Assembly: GCA_947683425.1 (NCBI GenBank)
Contig: CANTUQ010000158.1
Span: forward strand, 868,001 to 932,000
Source: Excoecaria cochinchinensis
Lineage: Eukaryota > Streptophyta > Magnoliopsida > Malpighiales > Euphorbiaceae
Reading direction: 5' to 3'
Length of the DNA stretch: 64,000 bases
Shown here piece after piece: positions 34,706 through 44,110 of the stretch (positions are counted from its first letter, which is position 1; each line of letters starts with the position of its first letter). A program made the translations under genes and the position numbers. The notes beneath the pieces were generated by a model. That model was not told where the DNA came from. It searched no databases and worked only from the letters and a program-made list of their open reading frames with translations.

Positions 34706-34713
34706 CTTATAAA
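34706..34713 (-). promoter_or_regulatory. TATA box of LTR L
   Basis: Minus strand GGCTTTATAAGCC, about 160 bases before the (mutated) donor position. An 18-C run (34719-34736) lies just upstream of it on the minus strand. Confidence 0.5.
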
Positions 34714-34718
34714 GCCAA

Positions 34719-34736
34719 CCCCCCCCCCCCCCCCCC
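34719..34736. repeat. poly-C/G run of 18 bases
   Basis: Uninterrupted C run on the plus strand, next to the TATA box of LTR L. Its length is likely to be variable. Confidence 0.9.
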
Positions 34737-34960
34737 ATATGCCACATGTCAATCAACTATTGGTGGACTTTAGAAATTCACACCCTACTTCAATCTTCCT
34801 TACTACACCTAAACTAAATCCTAATAACTTACATATTAAACCAATAACATTACAAGCAAATAACCAACATGCAATTGATGCCAAAATTAAAATAACACAT
34901 GCAAAATACACACAAAATTACTCAAAAATACTAGGGTGAAAAACGGGGTGTTACATGCTT

Positions 34961-35104
34961 AGGTAGAAAAACTATGTAAATCTCATTTTTAGCCAAAGTG
35001 GTCCATAATGGCAAAAATTTTAGGTCATTTGGAGTTGTATCAAAGGCATTATGGCTTTAAAAGAACACACTACTGCACAGACCCTCCAAAAGACAAAGGC
35101 TACT
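34961..35104 (-). mobile_element. element J 5' LTR, segment 3
   Basis: Resumes after TGCTT and ends at CTACT, where the Tat LTR B begins. The rest of the J LTR was not found in the window. Confidence 0.6.
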
Positions 35105-36307
35105 TGTGACCCACGCCAAGCCCCGGGAGGGCCCGAAGACCCACTTTTAGGTTATTCAAGAGAGGTTCATAAGATTTGCAAAAAATTGTAAGGACGTCTA
35201 TTTTTGGCAACAGGGAGGTATTTTGGAGTCGCCACCCAATAAAATATTGTGAAAGGTCATTTAACCTCACTGAGCCTAAGACAGCGCATGTGTGACTATT
35301 TCAGGCAATTAGAGATATTTTGGAATCTTCCTTCCAATAGAACATTGAAAAGATTCATCTAATCTCGTGAAGCCTAAGACGATGAATATACATCTACTTT
35401 GGGCAACCCAGAGATATTTTAGAGTCCCCACCACAATAGAACATTGGGATGGTTCGCTAACCTTATAGAGCCTAAGACAATGTAACTTGGGCCTATTTTG
35501 GGCAACAAGAGATATTTTGGAATTTTCGTTCTAATAGAACATTGGAAAGGTTCATCTAACCTCGTTGAGCCTGAAACCAGAGATGGTTTGGGACTTCCCA
35601 TTTATTCATAACTTGATTAAATTATAATTGAGTTTTGAATTCAAACTTTCATTCATTTTCTCGTACATTTTAATGCAAAAATTAGAGCGTGTATCAATCA
35701 CCTTGTGAAAGCAGTAAATAAAAGTAAATTAAACATAAAGTAAATAAAAGCACAATAATTTACAATAAAACTAGGGGCGGAATACAACCCCTACTGTAAA
35801 TGAAATGTAAACCATACATAAAACGAGGTATTTATTAAGGATGAGGACATTGGTCCTCGAGTGGATACTTAAGAGAAAAAGTGTTAAATGTGGCAGTTTA
35901 GTTGGATGGAAAAGCTAGGACATTGATCCCATTTTTATTATAAAAATTCTAAATTAATTAATATAAATATTTTTGTGATTTTTTTTTTAAAGTGCACAAA
36001 TATAAAAAATTTTATTAGAAATTACATGGCAAAACAAATAAAAAAGCCAAATAAAGAAAATAATACAAATAATAAAAATAGTGAGTTAGGCCAAATAAGC
36101 CTCCCGAATCTCCCCATTTTGCTCGCAAGAATGCTCAAGCAAGAAAAACAAGTATTGGAATCAAAATAAACACAAATGAGATCATTGTTAGTAATTAAAT
36201 CAATTATCAATAAAAAAACAAATAAAATGGAATAAAATACATCAGAAAAGACAAATGTATTAAACGAAATGATAAAACAACATATCAATAAATTAATACA
36301 TAAAAAC

Positions 36308-36376
<69 letters not shown>

Positions 36377-36402
36377 GAAGAAGAAGAAGAAGAAAAAGAA
36401 GA
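36308..36402. repeat. microsatellite (AAT)n then (GAA)n
   Basis: About 22 units of AAT (36308-36374), followed by GAA/GAAA units to about 36402, inside LTR B. Confidence 0.95.
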
Positions 36403-37071
36403 ATAAACAATTAAGTAAAATAAAAAAGAATAAAAAATGTAAAAAATGTTAAATCTATATCTAAGATCACATAAAATAAGTAAATGAACAATAAATCGAA
36501 ATATCTACATGATGACTAATTAAATATGAACAAAAAAATAAATAAAAAAATAAAAAAAGGGATCGAACCCATAATATTTACCCTCGAAATTCGAATTCGG
36601 CGGAGAAAAAAAATACGATTAATTTCCTTGCTTTTGATCCACAAAATTAGAAATAAAAATAAGAAAAACTGGAATTTTATTCCAACAAAGAAAATTTTGC
36701 TTTAAAAAGAAATGATGAAAGAAAAATAAAAATTCTCAAGAACAAAAAATTTATTTCTTCTCCCAAGAATGATTATTAATTAAAGAAAAAATAAACAATT
36801 CTCAAGAACAAAAAATTATTTTTCTTTTTCTCAAGAAAAATTATTGATTAAAAAAATGGAACAAAAGAAAAAAGTTTCAAGAACAAAGAATTATTTTTTT
36901 TGTTTCAAGAAATTATTGATTAGAAATTGAAGTCTAAAACCTTAAAAAATTTATTTGAAGAAGAAAACTCCAAAAAATTGTAAAGGGAATTCCCCTGAAG
37001 AAGAAGAAGAGAAGAGAAAAAATAAATTTTAACTTTAAAGAATTCTCATTTTCTGGCTCTATATTTTTCTA

Positions 37072-37078
37072 TTTATAT
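37072..37078 (-). promoter_or_regulatory. TATA box of LTR B
   Basis: Minus strand CATATAAATAGAAAAATA. The GC-rich palindromes at 37240-37350 lie upstream of it, so in this LTR they would be promoter DNA rather than transcript. Confidence 0.5.
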
Positions 37079-37239
37079 GATTAAAATGGAAAAATAATTA
37101 ATTAAGAAAAATAAATAAAATTAAAATCAGATTCTTTTTTATCTTAATTTTAAAAAATGAAAAAATCATGAAAATCCCAAGAAAATGGGGTAAAAAATCA
37201 AATTTTGGGAGAAAATCATTTTTGGGCGAAATCGGTAGA

Positions 37240-37350
37240 TTTGTAGGACCTAGGGGCGACGGACGCCTGTCTTTGGCAAGTGACGGGCACACCAGCTCTT
37301 CGCGAGGGATGCACAGGTGCATGCGTACTAGCGCATGCTGACGGCCTAAA
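37240..37350 (-). repeat. GC-rich palindromes in the U3 of LTR B
   Basis: ATGCACAGGTGCAT (6-bp arms, about 37309-37322) and GCATGCG-TACTA-GCGCATGC (7-bp arms, about 37321-37340), with further GC-rich sequence, in an otherwise AT-rich LTR. Confidence 0.6.
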
Positions 37351-37495
37351 ATTTTTAATTTTTTTTTAATTTTTTAAGGCAAATTTGACTAAAACACTAT
37401 AATTCCAAATCATGGTTGGTTGAACTTGGTTCTTATTATGAAGATGCTATAGAAATGGCTTCAGAGTTGATACCAGGACGAGTCGACTAAACCGC

Positions 37496-39889
37496 TGTGA
37501 CGCGCGTAGGACCCGCGTGGGCGCCCCTTGACCGCCCTCTTTAGGGCGATCGGGCATTTGAGGTCCGTTGACAACTTGTAACGAATTACAAGTACGCCTA
37601 TTTTGGGCAATAAGGAGGTTTCATGGAGTTGCCACCCAATAAAACATTGGGAAAGTTTCTCTCACCTCGGAGAGCCTAAGACAGCGCTTTCATCCATTTT
37701 GGGCAAGCCGAAGGGGTCTTGGAGGGTAAACCTCTCGCCTCCTTAAGTCCAAAGACAACGCTTTTATCCATTTTGGGCAAGCCAATCTTGGAGGTTAAAC
37801 CTCTCGCCCAAAGGAGCCTAGGATTAATGTCTAAGTCTCGTGACACAAGAGGTGTCTTGGAGGGTAAACATCTAGCCTCTTAGAGCCCAAAGACCAGAGA
37901 ATGGGTTCGGGACTTCGTATCTATTTCTACCTTGATTAATTTTATAATTTGGTTTTGAGTTTATTAACTCGCTCTCTCTCCACACAATGCAATTTTAATT
38001 TAAAAGCGCAAATATTCACATTGAAAGCGATAAGATAAGCATATCAAAAATAACATCAAAGATAAATTACAATAATACCAGAAGCGGAATACAACTACCA
38101 TTTAAAACTGCAAACATACATAAAACCGGGGAATTTATTAATTATGAGGACTTTGGTCCCCGCATGCACAATTAACGAAAACATTTTGGATGTGATGATT
38201 TATTTGGGATGAAAATTAAGACATTGGTCCCATTTATTATGAAAAATCCAAATTAATTTATTAGAAATTTTGTGTGGTTTTATTCATGCGTGCATATAAA
38301 AAAAACATTTTATTCAATGAATATATACAAGGAAATATAAATAAAATGAGACTTGAAAATGTGCAATGAAAATACCAAAGTCCGCATATCCTCCTTCTTG
38401 TGCATCGGTGCTCAAATGAGACTAAAACAATGATTTGCAACCAAAAATAAAATAGAAGAGATTCATGTTAGAAATTAACCCAAAGAGATGAGATGACATA
38501 AAAGATAATATGTGTAATGACCATATAACATGCCTAAGATACTATAACATGCATAAAAATAATTATGATACAATTTAACAAGCATAAAGTGAGATAACAT
38601 CATGGCAAATGCAATTTATTAATAATGGTGATTAACATGCATGAAAGATTAGTGACAATCAATTTTAATACTCCTAAGATGTGCATGAAAACATAACATA
38701 AGAATAATAAAACTTAACATGCATAATAAAGCCTAAAGTAATATCTAACATAAAAGGCACAAGAAAATAAATTTGAAATTTAACATACATGCAAAATACG
38801 AACAATGACATTAATGGTAATAATGATACTAATACCTAATGACATCAATAAATGAGTGTAATACAAATTATAATAATAAAACTAGCATTTATAACAATAA
38901 TAGCCATAATAAACATCAATGGATGTAAAGAACATTAACAACCTAAGTTGAACATGCAGGATGATATAAAAATAAACACCTTGACATGAAAATGATATGA
39001 TAAATTTGAAAGAATTAACTTGTTAAATAAATAATTGAAGATAAAAGAAGAAGAAAAATATGGAGACTAAAAGAATTTACATGTTTAATATGCTAATTGT
39101 AAGCAAAAAAAAATAAAATCCACAAGAGAATTAAGGAGTTTAAGCCATGAATAATTACCCTCAAATTTAGTTTTGAAGAATTGAAGGTAGAAGTGTTGAA
39201 TTCCTTGTCTTCTCTTGTGAAAATCCTTAGAAAATAGCTTAAAAACTTGAAGAAAAACTCTTGGAAACAAGTGTGTAAGATGGATTTTTCTCTCTCAACT
39301 CAGAAGCTCTAAAATTCAGTTTTTTCCTCTCCAAATGTTCTTAGTTCGTCCTCCCCCCAATCTCAATTTTTTCTAGTGTTTTAACCCTCAAAAACTACCC
39401 AAAAACCACCCAAAACCGTCCAAAAACAGTTAAAAATCAAGTGGGAGTTGAAAAATGGGCGAAGTGGGCGAAAATCGGCGTCAAACGGCGACTCGCGCAC
39501 GTTTTCGTGCGCTGTTGCGCCGAGCGAGCGACACCCAAGGCGTCGGTCGAGCGGAGCGTGCGCTCCGCAGCGTTCCGCACAAGGAGATTCGCGACGGCCC
39601 TTGGCCGTCGCCTTTTCGTCGCTATTTTTTCCCTCGATTTTTCACCATTTTTTCATCATTTTTCACACTTTTTTTTTAAATAAAATACCCTCAACTTAAA
39701 ACACACTTTTTCTTCTCCAAAATAATTTTAAAAAAATATTTTTAAAACATTTTTAAAATACAAATTTTACTCATCGAAAAGACAAGGAAAATCACTTCCG
39801 AACTCTAATCTTTTTGCCTATAAGCCGGCATAGCTAAATTTCATCATCGGGTAATCCTGATCAAGGCTAGTCGGGACCCGGTGTCTACA
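37496..39889 (-). mobile_element. element A 3' LTR
   Basis: 2394 bp; matches the 48858-51283 copy along its length with scattered, mostly transition differences and a few indels. GC-rich palindromes are at 39475-39615 and a donor-like GAGGGTAATTA near 39165. Confidence 0.9.
39475..39615 (-). repeat. GC-rich palindrome cluster in LTR A
   Basis: GCGCACG-TTTT-CGTGCGC (7-bp perfect arms), CGGAGC-GTGC-GCTCCG and GACGGCC-CTT-GGCCGTC. The second LTR has the counterpart at 50840-51010, where the first hairpin has changed bases but still pairs partly (CACGCGTG..CACGCGC). On the minus strand the cluster precedes the putative donor. Confidence 0.75.
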
Positions 39890-41612
39890 GTTGCCCCCAA
39901 TTTTGGGGAGGCTAGTGCATGGGTGCCTAGGTGAGCCAAAATTCAGGAAAAGGAAAGAAACGCATACCTGAAGCGGCGATCTTCCTGCTGGATGGAGTTA
40001 TGATGATTGTTGTTGCCGTGTTATAGGCAGGCTGTCTTTTGGTTGTAACTGGTGACGTCGTGGTCGTGCTAACCTCTTGTGGGAAATGCCGCCATCGTGC
40101 TAACTGCTGTGAATTGGTAGTGTCGTGGTCTTGCCAACCTCTTGTGGGTAGTGCCGCCATCGTGCTAACTGCTGTGAATTGGTAGTGCCGTGGTCGTGCT
40201 AACCTCTTGTGGGTAGTGCCGCCATCGTGCTAACCACTGTGAATTGGTAGTGCCATGGTCGTGCTAACCTCTTGTGGGTAGTGCTGCCATTGTGCTAACC
40301 GCTGTGAATTGGTAGTGCCGTGGTCGTGCTAACCTCTTGTGGGTAGTGCCACCATCGTGCTAACCGCTGTGAATTGGTAGTGCCGTGGTCGTGCTAACCT
40401 CTTGCGGGTAGTGCTGCCATCGTGCTAACCGCTGTGAATTGGTAGTGCTGTGGTCGTGCTAACCTCTTGTGGGTAGTGCCGCCATCGTGCTAACCGCTGT
40501 GAATCTTTGAGCTGTGCTCCTTTAGATGCTTGGACTGGTGTCGTCACTTGGCTTTTATTGGTGTTCCCTGCTGATTTCTCCTGCAAGATTGTATGCATAG
40601 GAATATACAAGAAACCACGTGTGCATGATATGGAATGCAAATGCTTGCAAAAATGTATAGATTGTGCCCTAGGTGGTCCAAGGTTTGCTGAAGTTATAGC
40701 TTGTCTGCTCTACCATGCCCCCTGAATCCTGAGGATCGTCGACAAGTTTTCTGAAAGAGACGTCCGGTGTATATCCTTTGCTCCCCTGGTCAATGATCAT
40801 TTACCCGGGATTCATGTTCTGTGTTGTGTGTTAACTGATTGAAATAGGATTATATGAAGTAACGCCGCCCTATTACTCCAAGCATTGAACGTCATTGTTT
40901 TAAAGGTAGTGCGTCCCTTGTAGATTTTCACACTAGCTTTTCTTTGCGGGAAATGTGTCCCTTAGGGGATTTTCACACAACCCTTTGCCTAATTTTTGCC
41001 TGGAATGGACCCAACCCAATCCAGCGGCTTTTGTTCATTTTATATTTATATTTTATTTTTGTAGGGCAGACTGCCTGTTTCCAGGTTTTCACCCTGCCCT
41101 TTGGCCTAACTTTTGCTTAGAGAGCCAGTTACGGTTTTCATCTCTAACGGCCTTCTATTATTTTTTTTTTTAGAGAAGGTTATCATCAAAGCTTCTATTA
41201 AGATCAAAAAGCACATATCCAATGAAGAACTGAGCAATAATCATTAGATGAACAATTGGTATATTTCTTTTTTAAGACAGAACTGAAAGATCAATGAAAA
41301 TATATTCTTTTATTCATTGCAAAATTGTGTACATTTCTATATGATTTCTTCATACATGATTTTCATTTGACAAGAATTCAAAAGTATATGACTACACCTA
41401 ATCTCGGAGTGGATTTTGTCAGCATCAAACTCCTGTTATCAATCGGCCCTCTCGAGTTTTCTCGATTGAATATTTTCTCTTGGCCCTTAATTTTTGCCCA
41501 GGATGCCTTTTTTCGGTTTTCACCCTGACAGGGCGCCCAATTTTAGCAAGGCCGTCTTTTTTCGATTTTCGACCCGCGGGGCATTTATTCTCTTTTTTTA
41601 TTTTTTTGGTCT
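39890..41612 (-). other. element A 3' untranslated region with polypurine tract
   Basis: Next to the LTR the minus strand reads CCCAAAATTGGGGGCAAC, with the short G-rich polypurine tract. The region holds the 65-bp tandem repeat (40055-40504) and repeated phrases around TTTTTCGGTTTTCACCC (41040-41110 and 41440-41600). The part at 41390-41640 is also found at 51470-51560 and 59750-59968, which ties those pieces to the same lineage. No gene. Confidence 0.75.
40055..40504. repeat. 65-bp tandem repeat, about 7 copies
   Basis: The word GTGCTAACCTCTTG recurs every 65 bases from 40066 to 40456. One copy has TTGCCAACC instead. Each unit is made of two related halves (31 and 34 bases) that both hold GTGCTAAC and GGTAGTGC. 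Copies differ by few bases, so the array is young. Unbroken frames across it are a by-product of the repeat. Confidence 0.95.
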
Positions 41613-43355
41613 TTAGCCATGGAACCTTTTAAGTCTATCGACATTGACCGGGTCCTTGAACTCATTCCCATCACTGTCTGCTAAAATTGCTGCTCCTTTT
41701 GTTAGCAACTTTTTCAAAATGAATGGACCTTCCCAGGTTGGTCTGAATTTTCCTCGTTTGTCTGGAACTCCCGGTCTCATCATCTTAAACACCAAATCCC
41801 CCTCCTTCAATGGATGCTTTCGTACTTTCTTGCAAAATGATCGAGCCAGCCTCTTTTGGTAAACTTGGTTGTGGTAATAGGCTCGTAACCTGTCTTCATC
41901 CAACAGATTTAGCTGTGACAAACGTTGTTGTGCCCATTCTGCTTCAGGAGTCTCAGCTTCCATGACTACCCTCAATGATTTCAGCTCAATTTCAACCGGC
42001 AGGACTGCTTCAGTTCCATATACCAGAGAGAATGGTGTTGCCCCCGTAGAGGTTCTAACTGTTGTTCTATAACCCCAAAGTGCAAATGGTAGCTTTTCTG
42101 CCCAATCCTTGTAGTTCTGAACCATCTTGGCCAAGAATATCTTCACATTCTTATTCGCCGCTTTAACTGCACCGTTTGCTGGAGGATGGTAAGGAGAAGA
42201 CTTATGATGTTGGATCCCATATTTCTGGAGCATCTGTTTAGTCTCTGCTAGGAATTGCACCCCATTATCAGATACGATGTGATGTGGGAGACCATATCTG
42301 CATATCAAATTCCGCTCAATGAACTTAGCCATATCCTTTGCATCAACCTTCTTGAAAGATTCAGCCTCAACCCACTTAGTGAAGTAGTCAATGGCAACTA
42401 TGATGAATCTATGCCCATTAGAAGCCGTAGGATGGATTTCGCCTATGATGTCTATTCCCCACGCTGCAAATGGCCATGGAGATGTTAAGTTATGTAACTC
42501 TGAAACTGGCATATGCCTCAAATTCGCGTACTGTTGGCATAACTGGCATTGCTTCACAAATTTTGAACAATTTGTATCCATTGTGAGCCAATAAAACCCT
42601 TGGCGCATGATCTTCTTTGCTAAGGCTAAGCCATTCATGTGAGCTCCACAAACCCCGGCATGAACCTCTTCCATAACTCTTTTAGCTTCTTTCTCTGCCA
42701 GACATCTTAACTGGATACCATCAGCTTGCCTTTTGTACAAAGTGCCATTAACACTGATGAATTGAGTGGATAACTTCCTGATCATTCTTTGGTCCTTCTC
42801 AGTGGCTTCCTCTTGAAAGACTGATCTCTCTAAATAATTCTGAATGTCATAATACCATGGATTTCCATCAGTGGCCTCAATGTCCATCACCTGTTTAGCT
42901 TCAAAGCAAGGTCTTTCCGAACTATAAATCAGCACGGGTTTCATCGCAACTCCTGTTGGGTTATCCCACATAGACACTAATGTTACTAGAGCATCAGCTA
43001 ACTGATTTTCATCTCTGGGGATGAAGTGAAAAGTGCAAATCTCAAACTGGCTGCTCAACGTTCTCAAGTGCTTTACATAAGGCAACAATCTTTCTTCCTT
43101 GACTGACCACTCCCTTCTGATCTGATGAATTACCAAGGAAGAATCTCCGAATACTTCTGCGGTCTTTGCCCCTAGAGCGAGTAATGCTTCCAATCCAAAG
43201 ATGCAAGCTTCATATGCAGCTTCATTATTGGTAGCCTTATACCTCAGCTTCTTAGCCAATGGTAGCCTTTCACCATTTGGGGTCGTAAGAATAACTCCTA
43301 CGCCTGCTCCCTTATTATTGACGGCTCCATCGAAGAATAATTGCCACCCTTGCAC
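41613..43355 (-). CDS. element A pol 3' part: archaeal-type RNase H and integrase
   Basis: 580 codons. Residues 5-130 are an archaeal-type RNase H (FFDGA 7-11, NNEAAYEA 43-50, FGDSSL 69-74, ADAL 120-123), the extra RNase H of Tat elements. Residues 230-275 are the integrase zinc-binding domain (His232, His239, Cys270, Cys273). The catalytic core has Asp302 (GIDIIG) and Asp363 (SDNG), but the third acidic residue is Lys398 (NGAVKAANK, normally VEAANK), so strand transfer should be lost. A C-terminal domain follows (MMRPGVPDKRGKFRPTWEGP) and the frame ends DRLKRFHG. In frame upstream it runs to the TGA at about 43446, so this is the tail of a broken pol rather than a separate gene. No chromodomain. 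Confidence 0.9.
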   Translation of the reverse strand: MQGWQLFFDGAVNNKGAGVGVILTTPNGERLPLAKKLRYKATNNEAAYEACIFGLEALLALGAKTAEVFGDSSLVIHQIRREWSVKEERLLPYVKHLRTLSSQFEICTFHFIPRDENQLADALVTLVSMWDNPTGVAMKPVLIYSSERPCFEAKQVMDIEATDGNPWYYDIQNYLERSVFQEEATEKDQRMIRKLSTQFISVNGTLYKRQADGIQLRCLAEKEAKRVMEEVHAGVCGAHMNGLALAKKIMRQGFYWLTMDTNCSKFVKQCQLCQQYANLRHMPVSELHNLTSPWPFAAWGIDIIGEIHPTASNGHRFIIVAIDYFTKWVEAESFKKVDAKDMAKFIERNLICRYGLPHHIVSDNGVQFLAETKQMLQKYGIQHHKSSPYHPPANGAVKAANKNVKIFLAKMVQNYKDWAEKLPFALWGYRTTVRTSTGATPFSLVYGTEAVLPVEIELKSLRVVMEAETPEAEWAQQRLSQLNLLDEDRLRAYYHNQVYQKRLARSFCKKVRKHPLKEGDLVFKMMRPGVPDKRGKFRPTWEGPFILKKLLTKGAAILADSDGNEFKDPVNVDRLKRFHG

Positions 43356-43445
43356 TGCTATGGCCGTGACATCTTCATCTGGGAAGTTGTATTCAAATTG
43401 ATCTCCCTCAATAGGATGCTCGGCTAAGAACTCCGCTACGGCTCT

Positions 43446-44110
43446 TCACTTAATGGTTTTCCTAGTTATGTACTCAATGTCAAATTCCTGCAACAGCAGT
43501 AACCATCTTCCCATCTTCCCTAGTAGAGAGGGTGCTTCTTGGAGGTATATGAGCGAATTATGTTTGGCAACCGTTTGTACCTTGAAGGAATGAAAGTAGT
43601 GTCGCAACTTCTTAAAAGCCCAGATAACTGCTAAACAAATCTTTTCCACCTCTACATATTTGGCTTTGTAAGGCAAGAATTTCTTGCTAAGATAGTAAAG
43701 GGTAAACTCTACACCAAAATCATCTTCCTAAGACATCATAGCACCCACTGAATTATCTTCCACAGCCAGGTACAGGATTATTGGTTTGGCATGGCGTGGT
43801 GGTCTTAACACCGGAGGATTTAACAAATACTCCTTAATGGTGTCAAAGGCCAATTGACAGTCATCGCTCCATACCCCCGGCTGATTCTTCCTAAGAAGCT
43901 TGAAAATAGGCTCACATACTGAAGCTAGCTTGGCAATAAACCGGCTGATATACTGAAGCTTTCCTAGGAAACTTCTAACGTCCTTCTCCTTCTTGGGCAT
44001 CTGCATCTCTCTTATGGCTTTGACTTTATCGGGATCTACCTCAATTCCCCTCTGGCTTACTACATGGCCTAGCAACTTTCCTGATGTAACTCCAAAAATG
44101 CATTTCTTGG
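43446..44110 (-). pseudogene. element A RT thumb/connection and RNase H, broken
   Basis: Continues pol after a one-base frameshift near 44085-44100. It reads LGHVVSQRGIEVDPDKV and RSFLGKLQYISRFI, the RT C-terminal region, then the start of the usual Ty3-type RNase H. A TAG at about 43729 (in GAMMS*EDDFG) breaks it. The frame resumes with SKKFLPYKAKYVEVEK and LLQEFDIEYITRK, then a TGA near 43446 leads in frame into the archaeal-type RNase H. Both stops look like single-base changes. Confidence 0.85.

Larger units (their letters stand above)
32714..34955 (-). mobile_element. solo LTR L with near-perfect target duplication
   Basis: Starts TATAACACC (decayed TGTAACACC) and ends AACGGGGTGTTACA at 34955. 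TGCTC (32709-32713) and TGCTT (34956-34960) flank it. Minus-strand features: TATA box (34706-34713), weakened donor position (near 34545), gamma array (33688-33960), box A (33520-33531), box B (33103-33120). Related to K. No internal region and no gene; open frames at 34438-34939 lie in leader and promoter sequence. Confidence 0.85.
35105..37495 (-). mobile_element. LTR B (Tat-type, minus strand)
   Basis: Begins TGTGACCCACGCC on the plus strand, the reverse complement of a Tat LTR end. It carries the repeated phrases TTTTGGGCAAC, AATAGAACATTGG and GAGCCTAAGACA shared with A and D. A donor-like GAGGGTAAATA (minus) is at about 36585-36576, a TATA box at 37072-37078, and GC-rich palindromes at 37240-37350. 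Its left flank is CTACT. The right part is interrupted by element A after ACCGC; the exact right end was not resolved. The open frames are not genes. Confidence 0.65.

Noticed and set aside
18982..35104. H and J as the two ends of a single element
   Set aside because: Order and orientation fit, but the two LTRs are too different in sequence and palindrome class; a deletion joining two related elements fits better, though not proven.
39441..39699. Three overlapping arginine-rich frames, and a counterpart at 50750-51093
   Set aside because: They are produced by the GC-rich palindrome cluster of LTR A, and the frames are not conserved between the two LTRs.
40055..40504. 65-bp repeat as coding sequence (frames at 39927-40160 and 40425-40640)
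   Set aside because: The frames are open only because the repeat unit has no stop in that phase; they hold no domain and lie after the integrase stop.
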